Below, one piece after another: positions 33,846 to 46,900 of a DNA stretch of 64,000 bases (the stretch's first letter is position 1; every line of letters starts with the position of its first letter). The stretch is from assembly GCA_024138015.1 (NCBI GenBank), contig JAMXBB010000007.1:86616885-86680884 (forward strand). The letters run 5' to 3'. The translations under genes and the position numbers were made by a program. The notes under the pieces are model-generated. The model did no database searches. It had not been told where the DNA came from and saw nothing but the letters and a program-made list of their open reading frames with translations. This DNA comes from Lumnitzera littorea. Lineage: Eukaryota; Streptophyta; Magnoliopsida; Myrtales; Combretaceae.

Positions 33846-35305
33846 GATCCCTAAAATCCATTTCCATCATTAGTTTCTCACTCAAACCACTTAAAACACA
33901 CTCACTCAATCTTTCTCTCTCTAGGTCATCAGTTCCCCAATCTTTCTCTAAGTTTCTACTCGAAATCTTGATGATTCGAGTAAGACCAACTATATAACCA
34001 GCTTCCATGAGCTTCGAACTCTCCAACACCACTAACCATACCATCAATCATGCCTCCTAGCAAGCTCAGCCACCTCGTACGGTTTTGACCGCACCATCGA
34101 CACTCACTCCTACTCCAAACCAACCATACGGCCAAGTTTTCCATGACTAAAAACAACCAACCCGACTATCCTTACACCTCTAGCAAACCCCTTACCATGA
34201 TTGCAAATAACCATCACTGCTGCTACCATCTAACACCACTTAAACGACCACCATTGGTCATGGCACTCTTCCTATACCCCCTATTCCCAATCAAAAAGAC
34301 ATGAAATCAAACTTTCCTACTTAAATTAGTAGCTTAAACGCATCTAAATGCACACTAGTAATTGCCGACCTCCTTCTTCTATGAGTCATGTGCCATATAC
34401 GTGATGGGGTCGGTCTAATTCGACCCGAACCCACTTAACTAAGCTGAATTCCACTATAGATCTTGTGTTCAACTCACAATCTAATTTAGATCTTTCGTTA
34501 GATTTTTTTTTTCTTTCTTTTTAATACTATAAAGTATTTTCAAAAGTTTTATCTTTTTTATTAAGTGTACAAGAATAAAAATATTTTTATCATTTAGAAT
34601 AAAAGACTTTCTAAAAATAAAGTTTATTAATAAACCCTTTTAAAAATTAAGGCTCTTATAGGACTTTCATAAAAATAATTAAAACATCAAAATTAGGACT
34701 CTCTTCTAGTTTTTTCTTAAATGAAAATTTAATTGATTAAAAACGTAAATTCGACTATTTTTTTTATATTAAAATAAACCCACATAGTAATATTTTTGGA
34801 TAATGAATTACATAAGTCTGATCTCAACTAGAGGATACGTAAGCACCTACAAGATGACTTAAAATAGGGAAATTATTTTTATTTTTTCTTTTTGTAAATA
34901 AACTTACCTTTTTTTTTTAATTAGTTCTTTTTAATTGTGAAAGTAGAATTAGCTAAATGGGTAGTTGAAAAATAAAATTAATCTCAAAAAATTAAGGTAG
35001 TACCCATTAAGGTTTAATAAGTTAACTCGTAGATCCACAGCTCTAGTTTTTCAAAAATCATTTTTAAAATTGGTTTTTCCATAGATTAATAGTTAAGTTA
35101 TAACTAATGTATCCATTAATTATGACTTAACACTTTTCCCTACTCCAATCGGATGGCGACTCTAAAAGTTTTTTTTTTTTTCAAATTTAAAAGAAAACCA
35201 AGTTTTTCTTATTTTTTAGTCAATAATCTCTATTGAATGGGTATAGAGTTCAATATAGATCAGATTAAGGAAAATAATAAAAATAAAAAAATTTCAAGCA
35301 TGACA

Positions 35306-36400
35306 TGTCCTACAAGACATAAATGGCATGTAGCAGACATTATGCCTACCTAAATTAAGTAAAGGTCGATGATCCGACTCTACCTATTGAACAATTAGTT
35401 ATTTAATTCCTTTGTCACACAATATCTAATGATCAAACATAAGGTATGGATCAAGATACTCTTATATTGTTTAATCATCTATTTCTTGAATCCAGAGATC
35501 AACAAACTTAGACAAATGATATTGATAACTCCTTATCAATTCATTTAAGTATAGCTATATATTTTTGTCAGTTTTACTCTTCAAGGGGCCTAAAATATAT
35601 CTCTCTCAAATTAATGAGAGGGATAAATTTCTTCATGAATACTTATATTCCTCCACATAATTTAATTCATATCCAATCACAATCTTATAATCATTTGGTT
35701 AAAAATGATAAAAAAAAAAACTTAGTCAAAACATGTAACTTATTACGTAGGAATCAATAGTATCATCAAGTTAAAGGACTAGAATAATACTATAATGAGT
35801 AGTACTTATAATGGATTATAAGTAGCACTCTCATAGTGGGTCGATCTAATATAATGTACTCCTATTCGTATCTATGTGCTGAATTGATATCTCATATTTA
35901 TGCTCAATAAAGTATGATTATCATTTAGCCAACATATTAGTTTTAATTTATTATTGTTTCATATAATGAGTGACTAGGGATAATTTAGAATAGTGTTCTT
36001 ATTACCTTATGGTTTTACCCTACTCTATTTTTGTTGTGTAACCTCAAAGACATACTAACATTATCTTTTATGAAATACATGGTATTTTGTCAAGTAATAT
36101 GAAAGTTATCAAATGGTTTGACAAAAAATTCTATTTTCTTTAAGAAAGATATATTGAACAAAGAATTATCATCAGTAGTTTGGTATATTACTATTGCCTC
36201 CATCCTTTCTACATTAAGCTATTTTAATGTTTACTTGAATGTTTACATCATAAAAATCTCAATTATCTCCTTAGATGTGTCCATTCATAACTCATTTAAT
36301 ACTAAGACGCAATCGAATGAATCGTTATAGGGTATAATCCAACCAACCAATACCCCATAGAGTTTTATCAGGTTTCTAAATATAATTCAAAAACCTATAG
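35306..36400. other. Old repeat-like flank right of the Tat/Ogre-like element
   Basis: 'AAGACATAAATGGCATGTAGCAGACATTATGCC' and 'AGTGACTAGGGATAATTTAGAATAGTG' look like old retroelement internal sequence, and may continue the 11500-11590 flank. No coding frame is recognised. Confidence 0.35.
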
Positions 36401-37351
36401 ATTTTAGGTTAAGTTTCAAGGTAAAAAAAAAAAAAACTTGATAGGAACATTTGCTCTTAATCGACACATTGTGTGGATCTCATATTAGTTTTACATTGTT
36501 TAACACATTTAATTTTCAAGTTTCTTCTATGTATAAGTTAGTATAATCTTAACCTCACTTAGCTACTTTCTACTCTACCCTCTCCAATAGCATCCTATAA
36601 AGTAAGGTTTTGGTAATAAAGGATAAAATCTTATAGGATTGTTATAGTGTTTTAGAAGACAACAGACCTCATAAGAGTGGGTTCGAGTTTTACAAGACCC
36701 CTCTCGAGCCCAGTCGTCACAAGAAATTTTCATTAAAAGGATATGAGACCTAAACAATATTATTCAATCATAGTGTATATTGGAATTTGCTAACAAATAT
36801 TTCAAATAAATTGTAAGTTTCTTTGTTAAGTTTAAATGCGAAATCCTTAAGTCATTACTTAATGAACATTACCCCAAAACTAGAAAGAAAGAAAAAAAAA
36901 ATTTATGCTCAAACAATGGCCTAATTAGGACCAAAAAGTAGAACTTTATCTTCTTTCTTTCTTTTAACATAGATACACTACTAATTGGTGGATTGTGCAT
37001 CCTACCCTTTGTTGAGGACTACAAACCACTTTCCTATAGATGGTGGTGCCACAAACCCAAGTGCCATGAGGTGCTAACCATCTCTTAAGGGAGTTGATGT
37101 ATGTATGAATTAGGTTAGACTTGTACCTTGACACAAACCAATATATTAAGATCATTGAGCTAAACCTAACATGACAGTCAATTCTAGAACCATTAGGTTT
37201 AGGTGAGTCTGTCGATACTTAAGGGAAAAAAGGGGAGATAATACATTATATTGTTAATCAAACTATAAACCATTCAGTTTTATATCACTCAAATGCAAAG
37301 CACATTAGTTCATGAATGAAGTAATCACCTCCACCCTCGCCCTCAAACATA
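36401..37351. other. Intergenic DNA; nothing recognised
   Basis: Mixed AT-rich sequence with short unrelated frames, A-runs at 36421-36436 and 36890-36902, and no repeat boundary visible. Confidence 0.5.
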
Positions 37352-37540
37352 GTTGTTAAAATCGTGTGCCAATTATACAAGTTTATAAATTTATGATTTT
37401 ATAATTTTTTTTTATTAGAATGGATGTAAAATCGTTTAAACACAAAATTTTGGTAGAATTATAAATTATAATGTACAATTCTATGTGGTTTTATTGATTC
37501 TATATATTCAAAATCTTAGTAGAATCGCGATTTAACAACC
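37352..37540. mobile_element. Small terminal-inverted-repeat element (MITE-like), about 189 bp
   Basis: The left end GTTGTTAAAATCGTG and the right end CGCGATTTAACAAC are inverted repeats (right end reversed: GTTGTTAAATCGCG). The middle is AT-rich and non-coding. I could not find a convincing target duplication. Confidence 0.65.
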
Positions 37541-39359
37541 ACACCTCCAAATCTCTCTTATAAATTCATATACACTCATTTACATGAAGGTATATACAGG
37601 TTTTGGTATACGGCAATTCAAATAAAATTTGTGAACATTTTCCAACTCTCCTAAGCAAGTCTCATTTATTAATATTTTCAATAGAGTTGCATACGAGAAG
37701 ATCAAGGTTTTGGACTCAAAATCAAATAGAGCACTAAATTTTCAAGTGACTAAAATAGAAATCAATGTTATGCTAAGTAATCCAAATTAAATATTAAACT
37801 TTCAAATGGTTAAAAGAGAAGATTAAAATTATGATAAATAATTCAAATAAAAGATTAAAATTTTTAGTTTTTACTAATATTTTCCATATTTAGTAATTTG
37901 ACATATACTCTAAAGCATCAACATTGCATTAAGCATTTACATCTTAATAAGTAAGCTTTGTTTCGTCTCTCTTGAAATTCTAACGTGTTGAAATGGATGT
38001 TTAAAGTAAAGCAAAACATACACATCAAGGGTTATAGAAAAACAAGGAGGGAAATTACTTTGACGATATGTGGATTTCACTTTAAACGTTATATAATTCA
38101 TATAAACTCATGGTGTAATGCATGGAAAATATTCACATTTAAATATATTTTGCAATTAGTGTCGCAATTTCTTTTTATGATACTCTATTATATCGATTAT
38201 ACATAAGTGATTATCATTCCTATCTTTCATATATTCAACTTCCTAATGTACTTTATATTAGACATTTTTTTGAATATTTGTATCACTTAATAAAATCTTG
38301 ACTGCAGTTGAAATTCGATAAAGTGACCATCGTAAAGCGGATTAAATGGTGGAGAAAATTTATAAAAGATAGGAACGATATAATACTTATATCTTACTAG
38401 TGTAGGCAAAGCCATAAAATAAGATGACAATACTATTTACAATAGATATTTAACTGTAAATAATTTCCACGCATTAGTCTAACTTTTATGTACTTTTCTT
38501 CACAGTGTCAATGTTGAAATTAATGTAACATAAAAGTTATCTTCATCTCCACTATGTGATTCGTAGAGTCTATGCTTTGCTTTGATTCCAATAAGTTATT
38601 TTAACAATTCAAGATTTCAGGAAAAAAAAAAAATGATTTCATAATTATCACATTCAAGTGTAGCATGCATTATTGGGCACTAATGATTGTTGCAATACAA
38701 GTTATAAGACCACTTGTAAAATTTTATAGTGTCTAGAAAATGTTAACATCAACTATGTTGCAACAACTTTTACATTTTATTTACTTTATTATTGTACTTT
38801 TCAATTATTTTATGTAAAAGTAATAATACTACTTTGTTTATTTTTGCCATTTTACTTTCTTGTAGCAAAGATAGTGTTCCCAGAAATAGACCTATGAAAG
38901 CCTTTCGCTAGGATCTTACCTCCTACATTCATGACCGATAGTGGTACCACCCAGCCTACCTACCACATATAAACATCCATCCATCCTTGAGGAAAGTCCT
39001 TTCATAAAGAGATTCAGCCCCTCAAGAAGGAGAGCGAATCCTTACCTAGAAAATCAGTTGCTAATTATGCACTTGTCACTAAATAAATAAAGAAATAATG
39101 TGTTATTTCACATGAACAAGTTGATGTAGAAAATACAGTTTTGCAATTTGCATTAATTAACGGGCTTTCCTTTGAGACCGAGTTTGTAAAACGATGGTAC
39201 AGCTGAAGGGGGAAAAAATTTGTAAACCAGTTGAATCGTTAGTTGAGAAGAATCGACATCACGAGGGTAAAGGAAAAAAGATTGATTAGGCCCCATGATT
39301 TATATATATTTAATATATAAATACCAATAAAATATGACACGAATAATTAGAATTGAGAA
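37541..39359. other. Intergenic DNA; nothing recognised
   Basis: AT-rich sequence with a GC-richer patch at about 38885-39045. No gene structure, inverted repeat or RNA gene is supported. Confidence 0.5.
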
Positions 39360-40195
39360 AAAAAAATCACTAACCGCAGATCGAACCATGAATCGAACTA
39401 AACCAAATCGAATTGAAAAATCGATTTTTTTACAAACCATTCAGTTCACAAATAAATTCGGTTATATATAAATAATTCACGATTTGGTTTAGAAAAGCAA
39501 ACCGAACTGAATCATTTGATTGAACAACAAAAAAAAAAATTAAAAGCATATAATTGTTTTGTATTTTTTTAATCAAATTTTTTATATTTTATTTTTCTTT
39601 ATCTTATTTCTAGATCAATTATTAAGATTAAGTTAACTGAATTTTATTTAAAATTTCATATTTAAAAATTTTTCTCTTCTAAATTATCCTTTTCTTATAT
39701 ATTTTTAAATCAACGGTTTGACTTTAGTACTCTTTACGTATTTCTAATCTTTTTTTTTTCTTCTTTTTTTGGTGTGTCTCTTTTATCTTTTTTGTATTGC
39801 TTGTGGGCAAGCAACTCTATTTTTCCTTCTTTATTATTGTTCATCAGAATAAAGTCTCTTATTTTCATCTAATCAAGTTGAGTTTATTGAGATCGTATAT
39901 AACTTTTTGCTAAATATCATTACACATAATAAATATTTAAGAAATTAATTGAAAACATATCAAAATATAATGGAAAGAAAGAAAGATATGTTATTAAAAA
40001 TAAAAATATTTAGTAAAAAGTTGACATATATAGTTTAAACCTAGATTAAACCGGATCGAACCAGATCGAACCAAACCACATCGAATTTAACTAGATTTAA
40101 AAAATTTATGAACTAAATCATATGATTAGATTTAATTTTAGGTTCAATTTGGTGAGGGGAGCGAACCGTACCGATCAAATTACGGCTACCTCAAT
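39360..40195. repeat. Possible non-autonomous DNA element with CGAACC-rich ends
   Basis: The left part (39375-39510) and right part (40040-40192) are both rich in CGAACCA/AAACCG motifs around an AT-rich core. That layout resembles non-autonomous hAT-type elements. Exact inverted termini and target duplication were not resolved. Confidence 0.4.
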
Positions 40196-42390
40196 GAATA
40201 ATAATGGAAGAGGTAATTTTTAAAATAATTACTATCCATAATTTACATTTGTCATATATGTAAACTTTTATTAATATTTATATATTATATATATATAATA
40301 CGTGATATGTATTAGTTATGAAATCATTTCTCAAGAAAAGTGTGTTTGAGGCTATCTTCGATTTGGCATTTGGGGGCTTGCCACGTGGCAATTCTAATGC
40401 AGTGACGAATGAGGGCTTTTACACTATGTATTGCTTATGTTTTAGGAAAGAAGAATGGATAAAAAAAAAAGTAGAAATGGAAAAAAAATGAAATTCCACT
40501 TTATATTTGTAGATATCGGTAAGAAATGGAAGGACGGAATTCTTTCTACTTTTCTTACTTAGTATCACAAAAGGGAAATGGAATAGATCGAGTTAGTATT
40601 TACTAAAATTACTTCCACTTTATCTTAATGAATATTGATATGAGGGTAAATTTTGTAATTTTATTTTTCATTTCCATTCAGCTCTATCTATTCTCACAAA
40701 TCCTGGAGTAAAAGGAAATGGACTTTAAAGTTGAAATATTTTTTCCCTTTTCTTTTTATTTTCATTCATTTTCACTCTTCATTTTAATTGCCAAACATAA
40801 TACCTTTATATGTTTGCATCAATTTTCTTCTATTTCTATGTTCTACTGATCCACACTTATCTAAACATAACATTAGTCACCTTTTTTTTATTCTTTTGTT
40901 GTTTAATTTCTAATTTCTTCTTTAGTTAAATTTTGTTTTATGATTTAGTAATTATATTCAATTACTGAAGTGGCATAAATAATAGATATACGATACAACT
41001 ACATCAAATTAGCGTAACGTGACATGTTGGAACTTGATTGCTTTTTCCTTCTTATTTTTAAATATCTAATATAATTAACGATCAGTTATGGCAAGAGGGT
41101 TATTGGAATTGATTACGTTAACTCATAATAACTACTAATGATTATTGATAGAATAGAATTATGCTTTAAAAAAGAAATTATAAAAAAGATACTTATATTT
41201 GCTCCATATACATTTGAACCCTTTATCTCTAAACTCGATCATTAAACCCTTGGACCTAAAGAAAAATATTTTGAATCTTACGTTACTATTTTTCTATTGC
41301 ATAGTGTTATTTTAAGTTTTTCGAAAAGGTATTGTACAAGTAATAGAATACTTGCAAGAGAGTAAATATAAGTCTCAGAGGGTATTGGGAGGTATTACGG
41401 CGTACCACTTTAATGCTTAAGTTAATTTGGTATAAAGAGAAAATAAATAAGTATAATGATAGGTAAATTATTTGAGAGTAAAAAGTAAGTTACCAAGAGA
41501 CCTCGTCCACTACGAGCTATGTCCTAATCATGATCCGGGACATGCTCTAGATTTGGATGTAGATGTATGAGTTGTAAGGAGCTTTGATGGGGATGGTAGG
41601 TTGGTCGGGCCCTAAAGAGTTTTGTCCATGCTTTAGACAGGTCAGTTTAGACTTGAGAACTTATTCCCAAAATCACCTATCAACAAATAAAATATATAAT
41701 TATATTAAGAACTTTTTATAATTTTTTTAGAAAGCAAAACAATCATGTAAGGAGAAATTAGCTTTTGGAAGATTTAGGGTCTAACCGTTATATTTCAAAG
41801 ATTAAGAAAATACGTATACGTAGAGGATTATAAGAGGATCTATTTGCAGATTGTCCTTTCCTTTTTGCCCTCAATGCATGTTTCAAACTGAAAATTTATC
41901 AAATATTTTATAAGAAGAAATACAAAAATATAGCTAGTATTTTTATGTGTACAAACACATGGTCTCTGTTTTATAACTATTTGTTAATTTTAAGGGATAT
42001 TTATTAGCTTCTCATTAGACCATAAATATTTATTTTAATAGAATAATTTCATAAAATATATTTAATTTATTAGAGAATAGGGTGTCCAACAATGTTCTAC
42101 AATTATCTCACCGCCTTATGTTTATTTTTCTAAACTTCTTTCTTCTCCCTTTTAATGCAAATTTTTATTTTCTATCAAACTAAATATATTCGATTAATTC
42201 CTTTATTAAAATGAATTGTTTTTGGGTCAACCAAAAATCACTGTGTCCCTAATTAGAATGAACATATAGTTATAAGACATAGGTTATGTGTCCGCCAAAA
42301 AGAAAAAAGTAAATCACTTATTTGCAATAAATCTTGAACACAAATAATATTTATATAGTTTTTCTTATCTTATACAAAAGAATTTGAGGT
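40196..42390. other. Intergenic DNA with a perfect G-box palindrome
   Basis: No gene is seen. TGCCACGTGGCA (40379-40390) is a perfect 12-base palindrome with a G-box core, the binding site type for plant bZIP/bHLH factors. With no gene nearby its use is doubtful. Confidence 0.5.
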
Positions 42391-42906
42391 CAATATTATA
42401 GTTTATGCTTCAACTTTACCACTTTTTATAATTATATATCTAAAGTTTTAACTAATCTAATTATACATTCAATTGAAAATTTAGTGATCATGTTTTACAC
42501 CTTAATTAACTCCAATTTATATCATTAATTCATTCAATACGATTAGCTAGTAGGATGACCGCCCAAAACTCTACAAGCTTGGCCAACCTCTTATAAGTAG
42601 TCGTTGGCTACCCTAAGCGAAACTGTAAGCCACAACTCACTTAAAAAATATAAGTCGTGCGACTTGTTAGCAACCATCTATAGTCGTCTACAACCCTATA
42701 AGAACTACATGAACTCTCTAAGGTCGTAGGCAACCATCCTTGAGCAGATCATATCACTAGGCTATCTAGTTGATATTAATTGGTGTTAATTAAAGTATGA
42801 ATCGTGACAATTAAATTTTCAATTAAGTATATAATTAGATAAGTTAAAACTTTAAGTATATAATTATAAAAAATAATAAAATTAAGGTGTAAACCGTGAT
42901 ATTATC
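42391..42906. mobile_element. Fold-back element with long inverted arms
   Basis: The left arm (42391-42524) and right arm (42771-42906) are inverted repeats of about 135 bases: TTTTTATAATTATATA, AAGTTTTAACT-ATCTAATTATA, AATTGAAAATTTA and TTAATTAAC-CCAATT-ATATC recur in reverse complement, with transitions. The 245-bp centre (42525-42770) is GC-richer and holds repeated GTCGT...CAACC motifs. Features fit a Mutator-like fold-back or MITE; no target duplication was fixed. Confidence 0.75.
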
Positions 42907-43457
42907 TTAAAGAACTTGCCATCGTGGAATCTGTTTTTAACGTTTATAGATTTTATGCTGGTGTTCTTTAGTAGCATATATTTAGTGAATTAAATTGTAG
43001 TTAAATTCAATTAAATCAAACTACGGCTATAGTTTTCCAAAATTAGAGATCAACTTTAAGTCTCCTCAAGTCCTAAGTTGATCGGTCATAGCAATCAATT
43101 GCTCTCTTCAAACAAGAACTGTATCATAATGATTAAGGAAATCGCTTAGAAACTAGGAAATACAAAATAACAGGGATGTGACAGCTAGGCTTGGCTAGCT
43201 TAGATCAGATCCATTTGAAGAAATCCAATTTTCAACTTCAATCGGTTTTGGGGAGACGTTTTAGGACCCACTCATCAATGATGGCGACCACCGTCCATGT
43301 AATTACACCAATCACCGATGAAAATAATTTGAGGACAAATCTAGTTAATGAGTTTTCCCGAGTTTTAATTAACATGTGGAAAAAGAAGAAAAATAATAAT
43401 CTTTCCAGTGTTGATAATACATTTTATGAAAAGGTAACTCCATCAAGTAGTTTATAG
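42907..43457. other. Intergenic DNA; no supportable gene
   Basis: An open stretch at 43191-43457 lacks an ATG at its start and matches nothing I know. It is treated as chance. Confidence 0.5.
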
Positions 43458-43966
43458 GTTTCATCTTTTACCACTTATCCAATATTCCAAGGTTTTTTAA
43501 AATTTCCTTTTCATAATCTAGAGTCGTTATAATTAGGTTTTATAGATCACAATGCATAAAAAAATTGTAAAAATAATATCTTTTTATTTTATAATAAAAA
43601 GTTTTTTCCCTTAGGGATAGACTTCAGTATAAGTTTCTTCTTTTACCACTTATCCAATATCTCGAGATTTTCTAATGTTTCCTTTTTTATAACGTAGAAT
43701 CGTTACAATTGAATTTTATTTACTAGAATACATAAGAAAATTATAAGAGTAATGCCTTTTTGTTATAATAAAAAGCCTTCTAAAAATCGTTTATCTCTTA
43801 TAAAACCTATTCACTACAAGAATTTCAATTGTAGTCCCTTTAACAATATCCACGCATACGGCAACAGGATCTATTTATACTCTTATAGAACCTATTCGCC
43901 ACAAAGACTTCAATTATAGTCCTTCTAGCGGTGTTTACACATGGTAATAGGATTTATTTATACTAC
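43458..43966. repeat. Two consecutive short tandem duplications (periods about 175 and 85 bp)
   Basis: Units at 43458 and 43633 share GTTTC-TCTTTTACCACTTATCC and ATAATAAAAAG. Then units at 43797-43881 and 43882-43966 share CTTATA-AACCTATTC-C-ACAA, CTTCAATT-TAGT and TTTATTTATACT-like text. Each pair is moderately diverged. Confidence 0.8.
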
Positions 43967-46900
43967 TAGGTAACTTGATTAGAAAAAATTTTGGAAGCAA
44001 TATAACATGGAACGATAATATTCCCGTCTTGAAAACCATATTTTAATCTCTATCAAAATAGAGATAACAAGTTTCCAATTCTCGGACAAAAATATGTCCT
44101 ATATATTTTCTATTTATATGAAGAACACCAAAAACCAAAAGGCTTTTTAAAAGACTTTTGACATGCTAAAAGAACATTGAAACGTTCTACAACTTTTCCG
44201 TATACCGAAAGGTTAAAATATAATTTATTAAAATAATGAAAATATTGTTCTTGAAATGAATGCTTTGCAGACAAAAGAATATTACTTTAGTCTTAATTCA
44301 CCAAATTAAAAGCCTTTTGTGATATTCTTTATTCAAAATCTTTCCAATTGTTGTTTCGAATAAATTAATTATAGTACAAAATAAAATTGACATAATTTAA
44401 TGTCCATTAAAATTTCTTATCAATTATCTTATTCCTATTAACCGTATTATTGTCTACAACCTTCTAAATTTCTATACACGCTCATCAACATACAAGCTAA
44501 GGTAACAATCTAGCAATAGATATTGACCAACCAACGTAATAGAAAAATAATGAACCCAAAATCACTATAAACCAATTATTACATAATTAAATCACTTAAT
44601 TAAATGATATTCTAATTGAACCATTGCATATCATCAATATTTAATCGTTCTACTTGGTTTTCGAGATAAGTTAAACTCAATAAAAGTTGTCATAGTCACG
44701 AGCTTGTAAGTCATTATTACCTAAATCATGTAGCCTTGGATTCCAAGAGAGTGGTGAATTATATCTTAAATCAACGTTATCTTCTCTATATTTCATGTTG
44801 TATACAATAATTGTATTATTTACAATCTAAATTAAGACTGTATTTAATGATATCAAAGCACAATATTCTATACATATGATATATGAAAGTTTCAAATCTA
44901 AAGATTATTTACACTACTTTATAAAGAGAAGAGACCAATGATATTAAACATGTGGTATTCTCTATTTGTAAATCATTTTTAGTGTACCTATCTAACTTTG
45001 AGCACCCATTTATATAACTTGAATATCTTTCTCTCCATTCAATAAGAATGATCGTAGTTATATAATGTGTTGGTCTAAATATCTATGTTCTATTTGGATT
45101 TAGATATTTATCTGACCAAAGACAACTTTTAGATAACATAATGTTATGAAATCCCACTAATAATATACCTTTATTATTATTTCATACATGCTCTAATTAT
45201 TTATAGGACTTTATTATAAAATATATATGAGCATAATAAGTATATATTTACAATAAATACTTAACACATTATCTCTCTTCAACCCTTTGAGCGAAATGCT
45301 TTAAAATGAAGGAAAATCCATAGATCAACCCTATTGTCTCAGCCTCATAAGAACTATGAGATCAATCTATGGGTAACTTCAGCATCTAAGGGTCATAAAC
45401 CGACCATAGAATCTTATTCAATAAGTGGAATGCATTAATTATCCACTCTTAGGTTGAGTGATAAGGTTGGAGAAGGGCAATCACTGACTCTTAAAACTAG
45501 CATTATTAAGACTAAAGAGTCAAGCGGAAGGGGAAGGGAAGGGGAAGGAGGGGTTACGAGGACATGGTGGTTCATAAGTATATCAAAAGGTGTTTTAACA
45601 CATTGTGCATAAACTACACTAACTAGTATTTCTAAATTACTAATTAGCAAGCTACGCCTATCCATTTGATATTGCTTATACAATTTGTTGATTGTAGATT
45701 TTGTTATTAGAAAAGAACTACGCCAGTAAGGTCGATTTTAAGTCTTCAGGGTCTTCAACTAGGCTTGAAACAACCAAAATTAGTAAAAATACACCGAAGG
45801 AATCTCTAACATGGGCATTCCATTGTTCAAGTTTATCGAATGATAACAGAGGTAGAATAACAATCAAATCAAACTCTCTTCCCATACCTAGAGGCTTTAT
45901 CCCTATTTATAGAGAATGAGGCTGAGATTCTTTAGGAAAGATGCGTTATGCTGTATCGTATCTTTAAATCATATCTCTAAGTTAGTAAAGTGTATCTAGA
46001 GATTTGTTTCCTAAACTGATGACTTTAATTTGGCAAGTAGTTACTAAGATGGCTACATTCATTTTGTAAGTAGTACTTTAATTCGATATGGTAAATTAGA
46101 AAACTTGTTCATATCAAATGTTCTCAAAATGCGACATGGCCATAGCCTTGTGGGCTAACCTATCTTAGGTTGGGCCAAGAAGGCTTGACAATCTATACAA
46201 CAAGTGTTTGGGGGCCTAAGATTGCATTGTCAAGGAGATTGGCATATTGGGCCTAACCTGCACTTCGATCTCTCTTTAGATGCTGCAATAAGGTCAATTT
46301 GGGCCTAGGCTTAAAAGTAAAAAAATGCTTATCAACACAATTTATGAAAAAAATATATATATATATAGATAAAAATGTGTGCAAATTACTTCTTTGGCCA
46401 TTAACAACTAAATAATTCTCTTTGACATTTTAAGGTAATTTAAAATTTTGAAGACCTAAATAAAGGCATATTTATAACAAATACTTGACATAAATTCTCA
46501 TGCCAAATGTCCCACATTTCCTTATAAAACCTATGCACTCATGGGTGCTTAACATGGAGAGGTTGCTTCATGAAGAACCCCACCACTCCCTCTCTCTTCA
46601 CTTTTTGTGGGACTTTGGCCTTTTAGGACAAAATTTCATCCACAAATGTTTTTCTGTTTTCATATTTACCTAATGTTTTAATAAAAACAAGTTTTTATTA
46701 TTACAGTATATAATAATAATGAAATAATTTTTCATACTTTAAAAATCTATAAAATATATTCTACGTATTATTTAAAAGTAAATATTATATGAAACCCATA
46801 AGAGATTTAAAACATCGGTGAGTAATTTTAGTGATATATTTTTAAATAAAATAGCGAGTTGATTAAGAAGAAAAGATACTTAAAATATGGTATTGCATAT

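Larger units (their letters stand above)
11591..35305 (+). mobile_element. Tat/Ogre-like LTR retrotransposon, non-autonomous, heavily nested
   Basis: Two direct repeats of 2318 and 2309 bp (11591-13908, 32997-35305) bracket a primer-binding-like site, an ORF1 remnant, a gag remnant and a minisatellite-bearing non-coding region, in the order expected for a Tat/Ogre-lineage Ty3/gypsy element. No protease, RT, RNase H or integrase of its own is visible, so it was probably mobilised in trans or lost pol. Its gag is interrupted by the gypsy element at 16764-24227 and its 3' part by the LTR complex at 26604-32270. Without those insertions it would be about 10.6 kb. Terminal 5-bp flanks (GGTTT left, TGTCC right) do not match, so that the two LTRs belong to one insertion is inferred from equal length, orientation and internal order. 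Confidence 0.65.
32997..35305 (+). repeat. 3' LTR of the Tat/Ogre-like element
   Basis: It begins after an A-rich, purine-biased stretch (ATAAAGAAAAACAA) that could be the polypurine tract, and ends CATGACA. It aligns throughout with 11591-13908. TATAAATAG is at 33837-33845 and a TGGCGACTC-like stretch at about 35153. Confidence 0.8.

Noticed and set aside
11586..35310. Target-site duplication for the outer Tat/Ogre-like element
   Set aside because: The flanks GGTTT and TGTCC do not match, and the exact LTR start is uncertain by a few bases.
40379..40390. G-box as a working promoter element
   Set aside because: The palindrome is perfect, but no gene or TATA box lies within several kilobases; reported only as a sequence feature.
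43191..43457. Open frame of 88 codons that might be a small gene
   Set aside because: It opens at TTG rather than ATG, has no recognisable domain, and ends in low-complexity Lys/Asn sequence; chance in AT-rich DNA is likelier.
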